DNA of 64,000 bases from Candidatus Hydrogenedentota bacterium (GCA_012730045.1 JAAYBR010000031.1:1-64000); one strand, 5' to 3'; numbered from the stretch's first letter, positions 26,885-37,168 are shown. Notes: a model not told the origin generated them from the letters alone. Translations and numbers: made by a program.

Positions 26885-27661
26885 ATGACGCAAGACGCCG
26901 GCAAGACAGACAACCGTCCGCTGAGGGTGGTGCTTTTCGGGGCCGAGTCCAGGGAACTGCGCCCCGTCTTCGAACCCCATCCGCAGCTGCGCCTGGTGGA
27001 CCACGCGCCCGACGTGGTGGTCTCCTACGGCGGCGACGGCACGCTGCTGGCCGCGGAGCTGCGCTGGCCGGGGCTGCCCAAGGTGCCCGTGCTCAACAGC
27101 CGCCTCGGCCACCGGTGCATCCCCCACCCCGCCCCGGAGGTCATCGGCGCGCTCGCCGCGGGCACCCTCACCCGCTGCGAGTACACCAAGCTGGAGTGCG
27201 AGGTCAACCCGCCGGAGCCGGGGCGGCCCGGATCGGACTTCACCCTGACCTGCCTCAACGAGGTCAACGCGCACATGGGCCGCATCAACAGCGCGGTCCG
27301 GTTCCGGCTGTGGCTGGACGGCCACCCCTTCGACGGGGGCGCGGAGATCATCGGCGACGGCTTCGTCGCCTGCACCCCCTTCGGAAGCACGGCCTATTTC
27401 AACGCCATCACCAAGGGCGTCTTCAGCCGGGGGATCGGGATCGCCTTCAAGGCGACGTCGCACCGGACAAGCCACCTGGTGGTGCCCGAGGACGTGACGG
27501 CCCGCTTCGTCATCACGCGGGGGCCCGCCCTGCTCGCCTTTGACAACGCCCCGGAATACGTTTCACTCAACGCGGACGACGAGCTGGTGGTGCGCAGGCA
27601 CCCCCAGAACGCCGTCCTCCTCACCTGCGGGCCCGTGACACCGCTGCACGAGCCGTTCTAG
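26885..27661 (+). CDS. nadK: NAD kinase
   Basis: 258-residue NAD(+)/NADH kinase producing NADP. Hallmarks: the SYGGDGTLL motif (GGDGT at about 49-53) that binds phosphate donor, the substrate-binding LNEVNAH near 123, and DGFVACTPFGSTAYFNAI (the family D-G-x4-TP-x-GSTAY motif) near 158-175. It is slightly short because the N-terminal domain is trimmed. A PpnK-related divergent branch is possible (substitution FVAC for the usual LIVS). First of a three-gene unit with dCMP deaminase (18-base gap) and a metallophosphoesterase. Confidence 0.88.
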   Translation: MTQDAGKTDNRPLRVVLFGAESRELRPVFEPHPQLRLVDHAPDVVVSYGGDGTLLAAELRWPGLPKVPVLNSRLGHRCIPHPAPEVIGALAAGTLTRCEYTKLECEVNPPEPGRPGSDFTLTCLNEVNAHMGRINSAVRFRLWLDGHPFDGGAEIIGDGFVACTPFGSTAYFNAITKGVFSRGIGIAFKATSHRTSHLVVPEDVTARFVITRGPALLAFDNAPEYVSLNADDELVVRRHPQNAVLLTCGPVTPLHEPF

Positions 27662-27679
27662 AAGGAGCCCACCGACCCC

Positions 27680-28162
27680 ATGGAACAGCCCTACCGCCGG
27701 CCCACCTGGGACGAGTATTTTATGGAGGTCGCGAACGCCATCGCCAAGCGTGCGACCTGCAACCGGGGGCGCAGTGGCTGCGTCATCGCGCGCGACCGCA
27801 CGCTGCTCGTCACGGGCTATGTCGGCTCTCCCAAGGGATTCCCCCACTGCGACGACGTGGGCCACCAGATGAAGCAGGTGGTCCACGAGGACGGGGCGGT
27901 CACCGAGCACTGCGTGCGCACGGTCCACGCCGAGCAGAACGCCATTTGCCAGGCCGCCCGCCTCGGCATCGGCATCGAGGGCGCCACCCTCTACTGCCGC
28001 ATGACCCCCTGCCGCGTCTGCGCCATGCTCATCATCAACTGCGGGATCAAGCGCGTGGTCTGCGAGCGCCGGTACCACGCCGGGGCCGAGTCGGAGGAGA
28101 TGTTCCGCGTGGCCGGCGTCCAGCTCGAATACATGCACGATGAGCTCCAGCAGTACGAGTGA
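27680..28162 (+). CDS. deoxycytidylate (dCMP) deaminase
   Basis: 160-residue zinc deaminase converting dCMP to dUMP for thymidylate synthesis. It carries the zinc/catalytic motif HAEQN at 83-87 and PCRVC at 110-114, plus the N-terminal RPTWDEYFMEVA and the GYVGSPKGFPHC substrate loop of ComEB-type enzymes. Length is normal for the family. GAAGGAG lies upstream of the ATG. Its last 23 bases overlap the metallophosphoesterase reading frame. Confidence 0.93.
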   Translation: MEQPYRRPTWDEYFMEVANAIAKRATCNRGRSGCVIARDRTLLVTGYVGSPKGFPHCDDVGHQMKQVVHEDGAVTEHCVRTVHAEQNAICQAARLGIGIEGATLYCRMTPCRVCAMLIINCGIKRVVCERRYHAGAESEEMFRVAGVQLEYMHDELQQYE

Positions 28163-29129
28163 CCCCGGGAAGAACTCCCCCGTCCCCCTGCCCCCGCTGT
28201 CGGCGCGACGGCCGGAAACCGCCCGCCGCCGCCGCAGGATGGAGGCCCGCTGGCGGATGCCGGGGGCGGACAACGAGCTCAGCCACAGCTCCTGGTTCCG
28301 CGCCCTGCAGATGTGGGGGCTCGAGGCCGCCCTCCGGGCGGCGGGGCTCTACCACCGCGGCCGGCGGAACGCCCTCGACATGCGGCTCGCCGAAATGGAC
28401 CTGGCGCCGCCGCGCCTGCCCACCGCCCTCGACGGGCTGCGCGTCCTGCACGTGTCGGACCTCCACCTCGGCCGGTCGCTGCCCGGTTTCGCCGAAAACG
28501 CCCGGCGCCTGCTGGGCGGCGTGGAGACGGACCTATGCCTCCTCACGGGGGATTTCCGCTACGGGCACTTCGGGCCTTCGGACCGCGCGGCGGAGGACGT
28601 CTGCCGGGTCCTGTCCGGCGTGTGCGCGGCGGCCGGCTTCCATGCCGTCCTCGGAAACCACGACACACTCATCATTGGGGAAATGCTTGAGGCGCGGGGA
28701 ATCCGCGTCCTGATGAACGAGGGTGCCCGTGTGGAAATGCGGGGAGAATCCGTCTGGCTCGCCGGCGTGGACGACCCCCACCTCCACCGGGCCGCAGATC
28801 TGACCGCAGCGCTGGAGGGGCGGCCCCCGGGCCTGTTCACCATCCTCCTCGCCCATTCGCCGGAATGCGTGGCCGGGGCCGCCCGCGCCGGGGTGGACCT
28901 CTACCTCTGCGGCCACACCCACGGCGGGCAGATCCGCCTGCCGTTCCTCGGCGGGGTCCACATCAACGTGCGCGAGGGCCGGCGGCAGGCCCTCGGCGTC
29001 TGGAGCGAGGGGGACATGTGCGGCCACACCAGCCCCGGGCTCGGCACCACGGACATGCCCGTGCGCTTCCGCTGCCCGCCCGAGGCAACCCTCATCACCC
29101 TGCGCGCCCGGCCCGGCACCGGAGGATAA
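28140..29129 (+). CDS. YaeI/YkuE-like metallophosphoesterase
   Basis: 329-residue calcineurin-like phosphoesterase. All dimetal motifs are present: HVSDLHLGR (about 104), LTGDF, LGNHD (about 172), AHSPE and CGHTHGGQIR (about 257). The DLHLGR and GHTHGGQIRLP spacing fits the YaeI/YkuE/LpxH-like group. Unlike many YkuE relatives no N-terminal signal or transmembrane helix is seen; residues 1-40 are Arg/Pro-rich and the real start might be the ATG at 28239. The quoted start overlaps the dCMP deaminase gene. Substrate unknown; a lipid or nucleotide phosphodiester is typical of relatives. Confidence 0.82.
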   Translation: MSSSSTSDPGKNSPVPLPPLSARRPETARRRRRMEARWRMPGADNELSHSSWFRALQMWGLEAALRAAGLYHRGRRNALDMRLAEMDLAPPRLPTALDGLRVLHVSDLHLGRSLPGFAENARRLLGGVETDLCLLTGDFRYGHFGPSDRAAEDVCRVLSGVCAAAGFHAVLGNHDTLIIGEMLEARGIRVLMNEGARVEMRGESVWLAGVDDPHLHRAADLTAALEGRPPGLFTILLAHSPECVAGAARAGVDLYLCGHTHGGQIRLPFLGGVHINVREGRRQALGVWSEGDMCGHTSPGLGTTDMPVRFRCPPEATLITLRARPGTGG

Positions 29130-29149
29130 ACCGCCCCGCCCCCGCCGCA

Positions 29150-29158
29150 TGGCATAAT
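29150..29158 (+). promoter_or_regulatory. extended -10 promoter of cobW-like gene
   Basis: TGGCATAAT: TG-N-CATAAT, 26 bases before the ATG at 29185. The same nine bases occur upstream of the symporter gene on the other strand. No -35 box is evident. Confidence 0.42.
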
Positions 29159-29184
29159 GGGGGCGTCCACCGGAGCGGCCGTCC

Positions 29185-30159
29185 ATGCCTGAAACCCGTC
29201 CCCAGCGCGTGCCCGTCGCCGTCGTCACCGGATTCCTCGGCGCCGGCAAGTCAACCTTCCTCCTGCACCTCGCGCGCCGCCACCGCGGCCGCCGCATCGC
29301 CTGGGTCGTGAACGAGTTCTCCCGACTCGACGTGGACGGACCGTGGCTGCGGGGCGAGGGGCTGGAGGTCACCCCCGCGCCGGGGGGCAGCCTCTTCTGC
29401 GCCTGCCTGGCCTCCACCTTCCGGCGGGTCATGGGCGATCTGGCCGACCGCGCGGCGGAGGGTGCCCTCGATGGCATTGTGGTGGAGACCAGCGGGCTCA
29501 CCCGCCCCGGCCCCGTGGACACCATGCTGGACGAGTTCGGCCTGGGGGACCGGCTGGCCGTCAGCTCCCTCACCACCATCGCCGACGCGGCCGCGCTTCC
29601 CCAAGTCTGCAAGGCGCTTGAGGCCGCCGCCCTGCAGATCGCCGCCAGCGACCACATCGTGCTGAACAAATGTGACACGGCCTCGGAAGAGCAGATTGCG
29701 CGCGCCCGCGCGCTGATCGCCCGCCTCGCCCCCGGCCGCCCCGTCCATCTCACCGCGCGCGCCGCCGCGGACTTGGACCCCCTGGTGCCGGTGCGCGGAG
29801 GCCGCGGCGCCCCGGGCGCCTGGGCCGCCGCCGCTGATGCGGGGGTCTCCGTGGTCTGCCTGGAGCGGACGGGAACGGTGGACGCCCACGCCCTGCTGTC
29901 CGCGCTGGAGACGGCGGGCCCCACCCTGCTGCGCGCCAAGGGCGTTGTGAACACCCTGGAGGGCGCTCTGAAAGTGGACTGGGACGGCGCGCGAATCGCC
30001 TGCCAGCCTCTGGACGTATTGCCCGAAACCCCGGGTCTGGTGCTGTTTCCCCGGCCTGGCCGGGAGGGCCCCGCACAGAACCTGCTCCGGCGGCTGCACC
30101 GGGGGGAGTTTGACCCGGCGGCGGGGGGGGGCACCACGGAACGTCCTGCGAACCGGTAA
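29185..30159 (+). CDS. CobW/COG0523-family GTPase
   Basis: 324-residue G3E-family metallochaperone GTPase. Walker A GFLGAGKST at about 16-24, Walker B-like GIVVETSGL near 104-112, and base-recognition NKCD near 158 are intact. The C-terminal CobW_C-like domain covers about 195-300. The family metal-binding motif CXCC normally after GG is here GGSLFCACLAS, i.e. CXC with the third Cys lost, which may change metal affinity or specificity. No zur box, cobalamin or zinc-protein gene is adjacent, so the client is unknown. Confidence 0.85.
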   Translation: MPETRPQRVPVAVVTGFLGAGKSTFLLHLARRHRGRRIAWVVNEFSRLDVDGPWLRGEGLEVTPAPGGSLFCACLASTFRRVMGDLADRAAEGALDGIVVETSGLTRPGPVDTMLDEFGLGDRLAVSSLTTIADAAALPQVCKALEAAALQIAASDHIVLNKCDTASEEQIARARALIARLAPGRPVHLTARAAADLDPLVPVRGGRGAPGAWAAAADAGVSVVCLERTGTVDAHALLSALETAGPTLLRAKGVVNTLEGALKVDWDGARIACQPLDVLPETPGLVLFPRPGREGPAQNLLRRLHRGEFDPAAGGGTTERPANR

Positions 30160-30809
<650 letters not shown>

Positions 30810-30823
30810 GGCAAGAGCGGGGC

Positions 30824-30861
30824 GGCGCGGCAGTTCCGCGCCCCACCGATAGGGCGTTTTT
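30824..30861 (+). terminator. attenuator-like hairpins between glnB and glnA
   Basis: Two overlapping hairpins occur. The first is GGCGCGG-loop 5-CCGCGCC (30824-30842). The second uses part of the same arm, CGCCC-loop 8-GGGCG (30839-30856), and is followed by five T (30857-30861). They cannot form together, so partial termination after glnB is plausible. The second stem is short, so readthrough is expected. Confidence 0.45.
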
Positions 30862-30887
30862 CTGTCAAGGAAGCAAAGGAAAAGACC

Positions 30888-32312
<1,425 letters not shown>

Positions 32313-32333
32313 GTCTTCCTTCCCCCTTGCCTT

Positions 32334-32372
32334 GGGCGGGAACGTTCCCCGGGACCGTTCCCGCCCCTCTTT
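32334..32372 (+). terminator. intrinsic terminator of glnB-glnA
   Basis: Perfect 11-bp stem GGGCGGGAACG / CGTTCCCGCCC (32334-32344 and 32356-32366) with an 11-base loop, followed by CTCTTT. It lies 22 bases beyond the glnA stop codon. Confidence 0.85.
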
Positions 32373-32418
32373 GCGGGGGGAAGACCGTCTTCAAGCGCAA
32401 CGAAACCCCGCACGGCGC

Positions 32419-32448
32419 TTGCGCGCCGCCGGGCGGCCATGCTACTAT
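32419..32448 (+). promoter_or_regulatory. promoter of tRNA-Ser
   Basis: TTGCGC (32419-32424), an 18-base gap, then extended TGC-TACTAT (32440-32448). Transcription would start about 15 bases before the mature tRNA 5' end. Confidence 0.55.
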
Positions 32449-32470
32449 GCTGACGCGCCCAGCGCACTGC

Positions 32471-32561
32471 GGAGAGGTGACCGAGTGGCCGAAGGTGGCG
32501 CCCTGCTAAGGCGTTGTACCCCAAAAGGGTACCGTGGGTTCAAATCCCACCCTCTCCGCCA
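32471..32561 (+). tRNA. tRNA-Ser (GCT anticodon)
   Basis: Class II tRNA. Acceptor stem GGAGAGG (32471-32477) pairs with CCTCTCC (32551-32557), discriminator G, and encoded CCA (32559-32561). The anticodon GCT at 32505-32507 sits in CCCTGCTAAGG, and the long variable arm has stem GTACCC/GGGTAC. The T-loop is GTTCAAATC. It reads AGC/AGU codons. It is a single-gene unit followed by a T-rich stretch. Confidence 0.97.
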
Positions 32562-32582
32562 GTTTTCCTTTCCCCTACCCCC

Positions 32583-33191
32583 CTACCCGCCCGGACCGGC
32601 GCCTTCCTGCAACCGCCGGCGGCGGTCCACCAGCGCGTTCAGCACCGACTGCCTGACCTGGCCCCCGCAGGGGTTCCCCGTGTAGGCGTCCATCAGTTTG
32701 ACGCCCACCCGGCCGCCGGAAGCCCGGTGGTAGTAGACCCAGTACGGCGCATGGAAGAGAAGCACCTGCGACGTTTCGCGGATGTGCGGCTTCGCCAGCT
32801 GGCCGCGCCGGCGCATGATCATCTGGAAAAGCCCCTTGCGGGCAAGCTCCTCCGCCTGCTCCTCCATAATCAGGGGGGGAAAGCTGTCGCCCGGGGGGGC
32901 CTCCGCCCGCAGGGCCTCCTTGCGCTCGCTGAGAACGAGAAACCCGGTCCACGCGTCCACGCACACCCCCACCATGCCGGTTTCCCCGCGCAGTTCGGTG
33001 ACAAACTCCACCATCCAGCAGGGCATCCACAGGCATTCGAGGCGGGGAAGGGTTCTGGTGCCGGGAACGGGCGAGGCCGCGGGGGGCTTGGCGCGGCCCA
33101 GCAGGCCGAACAGACGGTACCACCGGGGCCGGGTGAAATGGCGGACGGCGTCTTCCCGGAAATACCGCGGCGGTAGGTGGAAGCCGGTCAC
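32583..33191 (-). CDS. uncharacterised protein of the symporter operon
   Basis: 202-residue soluble protein beginning with GTG at 33191; the GTG overlaps the stop codon of the 92-residue gene (GTGA), indicating translational coupling. No family is recognised. Visible features are an aromatic/basic N-terminus (FTRPRWYRLFGLLG), a Trp/Cys pair (CLWMPCWMVEF), two similar beta-rich stretches (VGVCVDAWTG and VGVKLMDAYTG) and a basic tail. The two V-D-A-x-T-G stretches suggest an internal duplication, possibly PepSY-like, but I cannot confirm this. Last gene of the four-gene unit. Confidence 0.55.
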   Translation of the reverse strand: MTGFHLPPRYFREDAVRHFTRPRWYRLFGLLGRAKPPAASPVPGTRTLPRLECLWMPCWMVEFVTELRGETGMVGVCVDAWTGFLVLSERKEALRAEAPPGDSFPPLIMEEQAEELARKGLFQMIMRRRGQLAKPHIRETSQVLLFHAPYWVYYHRASGGRVGVKLMDAYTGNPCGGQVRQSVLNALVDRRRRLQEGAGPGG

Positions 33192-33466
33192 GGGCGTTTC
33201 AGCAGCCCCTTCTGGATGGCCAGCCCGTAGAAGATGGAGCCCGCCCCCATGCCGACTAGGCTCAGCCCCGCGATCATGTTCACCAGCGCCGCGCGCATGA
33301 GTCCCCCGTGGACGGCATACCAGGTGCCGAAGATGACCGGCAGGCCGAGGAGCACCAGGAATGCCCCCAGCAGGACGTACAGCTCCGCGTCCCGGCGCTT
33401 GAGGTTGTCGCCCGTGTTCTTGGTGCTGTCAATCCGGTGCATGTCACCGTGTTTTTCGTCGCTCAT
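33188..33466 (-). CDS. small two-helix membrane protein
   Basis: 92-residue protein with a charged N-terminus (MSDEKHGDMHR) and two hydrophobic helices, about residues 27-50 (YVLLGAFLVLLGLPVIFGTW) and 58-82 (LVNMIAGLSLVGMGAGSIFYG). The ATG at 33466 has GGGAG upstream and is preferred over a 13-residue longer frame. No family recognised. It lies 56 bases after the 138-residue gene, and its stop overlaps the start of the 202-residue gene. Position suggests an accessory subunit of the symporter, as small helical partners exist for other Na+ symporters. Confidence 0.6.
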   Translation of the reverse strand: MSDEKHGDMHRIDSTKNTGDNLKRRDAELYVLLGAFLVLLGLPVIFGTWYAVHGGLMRAALVNMIAGLSLVGMGAGSIFYGLAIQKGLLKRP

Positions 33467-33522
33467 GTCTCGAAAACTCCCGAAGGCGTCCGCGGGGCGC
33501 GCCATGCGCGGTCAGGACGGTT

Positions 33523-33939
33523 TCACATGAAGTAAATGTACACGAACAGGTGGGGCAGCATGGAGGCGATGGTCCACAGCCGGAGATCGGTCCAGAGGGC
33601 CTTGTTCTCGCGGCCGCTGTTGAGCATCTCCGGCTTGATGAGGAAGCACACCCACACCATGGTGCCGACAAACAGCGCCAGGGCGAAAATCTGCGCCCAC
33701 GGCTGGTAAACCGTGGCGAGAAACCGGTTGACCGGCAGGAACACCGGCTTGACCACGGGCTCGAAAACGCCCCCGAACCAGTCCAGAAAGGCCAGCCAGC
33801 CCTCCACGATGGCGTTGGACACGGCGACCACTGTCCCTAAGAATCCGCCCTTCTCCGCCGCCTCCGTCAGCACCGATGTGTCGCCCTTGGCCTGGGCCGC
33901 CACCGATGAGAGGACCGCTGTCACGTCCAGTGTGGTCAT
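33523..33939 (-). CDS. small membrane protein coupled to the symporter
   Basis: 138-residue protein. Its ATG overlaps the symporter stop codon (ATGA at 33936-33939), so its synthesis is coupled to the transporter. The first 90 residues are amphipathic and hydrophobic (LGTVVAVSNAIVEGWLAFLDWF), and two clear transmembrane helices follow: about 88-108 (IFALALFVGTMVWVCFLI) and 121-138 (IASMLPHLFVYIYFM). No family recognised. Could stabilise or regulate the transporter. Confidence 0.62.
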   Translation of the reverse strand: MTTLDVTAVLSSVAAQAKGDTSVLTEAAEKGGFLGTVVAVSNAIVEGWLAFLDWFGGVFEPVVKPVFLPVNRFLATVYQPWAQIFALALFVGTMVWVCFLIKPEMLNSGRENKALWTDLRLWTIASMLPHLFVYIYFM

Positions 33940-35567
33940 TGCGACACCCTTTCTTCCAGCGCGGCCTGGGTTTCCGTGTCCTTCAGGACGGAACCCCACA
34001 CCAGCCCGCGTATCTTGTCCTCAGGCTCCGGAGGCGTCAGCAGGCTGACCACCACCGTGACCACCATGGCAAAAACGAAGGAGAACATGGCGACGTACAG
34101 GAAGGGGTCCTCCGAGGGGAAGAGCCCCGGAACGCACCAGAGAATGAAGCAGAAGAACACGCCGGTGATGAGGCCCGTGAGCGCCCCCCAGCGGTTTGCC
34201 CGCTTCCACAGGATGCCGAGCAGCAGGATGGCCAGGGTCGGCCCCTGGAACAGCGACAGGATGGTCTGGATGAAGTTGTAGAGGCCGCCCACGCGGGCGA
34301 ACTGCGGGGCGAGCACCGCGCTCGCGATGATGAGGAACGCGGTGAAGCCGCGGCCCCAGTTGAGCGCCTGCCGCTCGTTGAGCGGCTTGCCGCCCAGCAG
34401 CACCTTGGACCGGTTGAAGATGTCCGTCACAAAGATGGTGGACGCGGAGCTCAGGGTGCCCGAGATGCTGGACATGAGCGCCGCGAAGAGCCCCGCGAAC
34501 ATCAGGCCCTGAAGGCCCGGCGGCAGCATGAGCCGCATCATCGTCGGCACCACCTTGTCCTGCTCCTTCAGCATGGGCATCACGCCCGCCGCCGTCTCAA
34601 TGTGCTCCACCATCTCGGCGGGCACCACCGACGGGTCGGCCTTGATCACGTTGGGCAGGTAAATCAGGGCGCACAGCCCCGGCAGCGCCACCATCAGGGG
34701 GATGAAGGACTTCAGGAAGCCGCCCAGCAGCATGCCGGCCTTGGCGTCCCACTCGGTCCGCGCGCCGAGCGTGCGGTGGACGATGGCCTGGTTTCCGCTC
34801 ATGTAGGCGACGGCCATCACCACGCCCAGCCCGAACACGATGCCGGACCAGGGGAAGGCCGAGTGGTCGTTGGGAAGCAGGATGGTGAAGTGGTTGGCGA
34901 ACTGGTCGCCCATGGCCGCGACGCCCTCGCGCAGGCTGCCCCAGCCGCCGACCTCCCACAGGCTCAGGGCCAGCAGCGACAGGCCGCCCACATACATGAC
35001 CACCAGCTGCACCACGTCGGTCATCACCACCGCCGACAGGCCGCCGGAGAAGGTGTAGAAGCCCGTGATGAGGGCCATGGCCCACACGGTCACCATCGGG
35101 TCGTAGCCCAGCACAGTCCGCACCAAGTCGTCCGCCGTGGTCCACAGCATCATGACCAGCGAGATCAGCATGACCATGATCCAGATGCCCGCGTTGATGA
35201 GCTGCACGCCCGCGTTGTAGCGCCGCCCCAGGAACTCCGGGATTGTGAACACGCCGGAGCGCCAGAAATAGGGCACGAAGATGAACGCGGCGAAGACCAT
35301 CGCGGGCATGGAGCCCAGCCAGTCGAAATTGGCCGCCGAAATGCCGTAGGTGTACGCGTTGCCCGCCACCCCCACGAAGTCCGTCGCCCCGATGTCGCTC
35401 ACCACGATGGAGAAGCCGATGGCCCAGAAGGGAAGCGCCTTCCCCGCGAGGAAGAAGTCCCCGGCGTTGTCAATGTACTTGGTGGTGTACAGGCCGATGA
35501 CGAAGCAGCCCACCATGTACACGGCGATGATGGTGAAGTCTATCCAGTGGAGGTGTACAAATTGCAT
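33936..35567 (-). CDS. sodium:solute symporter (SSS family)
   Basis: 543-residue polytopic transporter with 13-14 hydrophobic segments. SSS signatures include LGRRYNAGVQL, FYTFSGGLSAVVMTDVVQ (partly quoted; the family sodium-site region), and GLFAALMSSISGTLSSASTIF in the TM8-type helix. The start at 35567 (MQFVHLHWID) follows AGGGAG; a longer frame that extends upstream only covers the antisense of the glycosyltransferase gene. Substrate cannot be read from sequence; sugars, proline or carboxylates are possible. First gene of a four-gene unit with three small coupled genes. Confidence 0.9.
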   Translation of the reverse strand: MQFVHLHWIDFTIIAVYMVGCFVIGLYTTKYIDNAGDFFLAGKALPFWAIGFSIVVSDIGATDFVGVAGNAYTYGISAANFDWLGSMPAMVFAAFIFVPYFWRSGVFTIPEFLGRRYNAGVQLINAGIWIMVMLISLVMMLWTTADDLVRTVLGYDPMVTVWAMALITGFYTFSGGLSAVVMTDVVQLVVMYVGGLSLLALSLWEVGGWGSLREGVAAMGDQFANHFTILLPNDHSAFPWSGIVFGLGVVMAVAYMSGNQAIVHRTLGARTEWDAKAGMLLGGFLKSFIPLMVALPGLCALIYLPNVIKADPSVVPAEMVEHIETAAGVMPMLKEQDKVVPTMMRLMLPPGLQGLMFAGLFAALMSSISGTLSSASTIFVTDIFNRSKVLLGGKPLNERQALNWGRGFTAFLIIASAVLAPQFARVGGLYNFIQTILSLFQGPTLAILLLGILWKRANRWGALTGLITGVFFCFILWCVPGLFPSEDPFLYVAMFSFVFAMVVTVVVSLLTPPEPEDKIRGLVWGSVLKDTETQAALEERVSQ

Positions 35568-35630
35568 CCGTCTCTCCCTGTAAAAGGCCGGAAAACGCCC
35601 CGCGCGCGCCGGAGTTGCGCTGAGTGCGCC

Positions 35631-35659
35631 ATTATGCCAGAATCTGGGGACCGGCACAA
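35631..35659 (-). promoter_or_regulatory. promoter of the symporter unit
   Basis: On the minus strand: TTGTGC (35654-35659), 17 bases, CATAAT (35631-35636) preceded by TGG. Start of transcription near 35624, about 57 bases before the ATG. It occupies the 129-bp gap shared with the divergent glycosyltransferase gene. Confidence 0.5.
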
Positions 35660-35696
35660 CCTGACCCCGCCGGACACCAGGAAAGCCGCACAGGAC

Positions 35697-36995
35697 ATGA
35701 TCGTCTCGCTCGCCCCCGAAACGCTGGACCTGAGCGTGGTCCTCCCCTGCCTCAACGAGGCCGAAAACCTGCGCGTCCTCCTGCCGGACCTGCGCCGCGC
35801 GCTCGACAGTCTCGGCGTGTCCTGGGAAATCCTCGTGGTGGACGGCGACTCCGCCGACGACACACCCGAAGTCGCGCGCGCGGAGGGCGTCCGGTATGTC
35901 CGCGAGGAAACCAAAGGCTACGGCGCGGCCATCATGCGCGGCTTTCACGAGGCCGGGGGCCTCCATGTGCTCACCATGGACGCGGACCTCTCCCACCCCG
36001 CGCGGTTCATCTCGGACCTCTGGGCCGCCCGCGACACCGCCGACCTGGTCATCGCGTCGCGCTATGTCCCCGGCGGCGGCGCGGACCAGCCCGCGTTCCG
36101 CCTCTTCCTCAGCCGCGTGATCAACGCCTTCTTCGGGAGGGGACTCTCCCTGCCCGCCCGGGACCTCTCCAGCGGCTTCCGCATCTACCGCAGGGCCGTC
36201 CTGCGCGGCATGGCGGTGGAGCACGCGAACTTCGCCGTGCTCATGGAGATCCTGCTCAAAATCCTCGCGGGCGGCGGAAGCGCGGCCGAGATCCCCTTCC
36301 ACTACGAGCCGCGCGTGCAGGGGCAGTCCCACGCCCGCGTGTTCGCCTTCGGCCTGGAGTACCTGCGCCTCTTCCGCCGCATGTGGCGGCTCCGCAACAG
36401 CATTGACTTCCCCGACTACGACTGGCGCGCCCACGACAGCCGCATCTGGTTCCAGCGCTACTGGCAGCGCAAACGCCACGAAATCATCCTGCGCTTCGCG
36501 CCAAAAGAGGGCCGCGTCGCCGACATCGGCTGCGGCAGCAGCCGCATCCTCGCCGACCTCCCCCACGCCATAGGCGTGGACCTCCGCCGCGACAAGCTCC
36601 GCTTCATGCGACGCGTCCACGGCCCCCTGGTCCAGGGCGACGGCATGCGCCTGCCCTTCGCCGGTGCCTCCCTCGACGGCGTCATCTCCTCCGAAATCAT
36701 CGAGCACATCCCCGACGAGGGCGGACGCCACATTGACGAGCTCCTGCGCGTGCTGCGGCCCGGCGGCATCCTCGTCCTCGGCACCCCCGACTACGGCGGA
36801 TGGCAGTGGCCCCTCATCGAGTGGTTCTACGGGAAGGCCGCCCCCGGCGCCTACGCCCACGAGCACGTCACCCGCTACACCCGCGAGCGCCTCCGCGAGG
36901 CCCTCAAAGAGCGCGGCTGCGAACTCCTCGACGAGGACGCCATCTGCCGCGCCGAACTCATCCTGAAGGCCAGAAAGGCCGGCGGCCACGACTGA
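35697..36995 (+). CDS. fused GT2 glycosyltransferase and SAM methyltransferase
   Basis: 432-residue two-domain enzyme. Residues 1-235 are a GT-A fold dolichyl-phosphate mannosyltransferase-type domain: LSVVLPCLNEAENL, VVDGDSADDT (the nucleotide-sugar Asp), TMDADLSHP (DxD), RDLSSGFRIYR. Residues 255-432 are a class I methyltransferase: VADIGCGSSRIL (motif I), VDLRRDKL, SLDGVISSEIIEHI, and LRVLRPGGILVLGTPDY. Probable role is to add and modify a polyprenyl-linked or surface sugar. No transmembrane helices. The ATG at 35697 begins just before the GT fold; upstream start codons in frame exist but lack homology. Divergent from the symporter unit. Confidence 0.87.
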   Translation: MIVSLAPETLDLSVVLPCLNEAENLRVLLPDLRRALDSLGVSWEILVVDGDSADDTPEVARAEGVRYVREETKGYGAAIMRGFHEAGGLHVLTMDADLSHPARFISDLWAARDTADLVIASRYVPGGGADQPAFRLFLSRVINAFFGRGLSLPARDLSSGFRIYRRAVLRGMAVEHANFAVLMEILLKILAGGGSAAEIPFHYEPRVQGQSHARVFAFGLEYLRLFRRMWRLRNSIDFPDYDWRAHDSRIWFQRYWQRKRHEIILRFAPKEGRVADIGCGSSRILADLPHAIGVDLRRDKLRFMRRVHGPLVQGDGMRLPFAGASLDGVISSEIIEHIPDEGGRHIDELLRVLRPGGILVLGTPDYGGWQWPLIEWFYGKAAPGAYAHEHVTRYTRERLREALKERGCELLDEDAICRAELILKARKAGGHD

Positions 36996-37045
36996 CCCCC
37001 GCCTTGACACCCATCAAGCGCCCCCCACGGAAAAAGCCTTCTCTC

Positions 37046-37121
37046 ATCGGTGTTCATCCCTGTTCATCGGTGGTTGCCTCTCCGAAATGGGAACCACCGA
37101 TGAACAGGGATGAACACCGAT
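37046..37121. repeat. 76-bp palindromic element, copy 1
   Basis: Two perfect 30-base inverted arms (37046-37075 and 37092-37121; ATCGGTGTTCAT... paired with ...ATGAACACCGAT) around a 16-base loop. It follows the glycosyltransferase-methyltransferase gene by 50 bases. Copies 1 and 2 also share about 40 bases of left flank (CCCACGG... GCCT), so the mobile unit may be larger. No transposase is linked. Confidence 0.93.
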
Positions 37122-37168
37122 AGCATGAGGCCATTCCAAGGCTCAGGCACGGCTGCCGCGCAGAGAGT

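Noticed and set aside
32440-32561. tRNA-integrated mobile element
   Set aside because: The tRNA-Ser has no downstream direct repeat of its 3' end and no integrase nearby.
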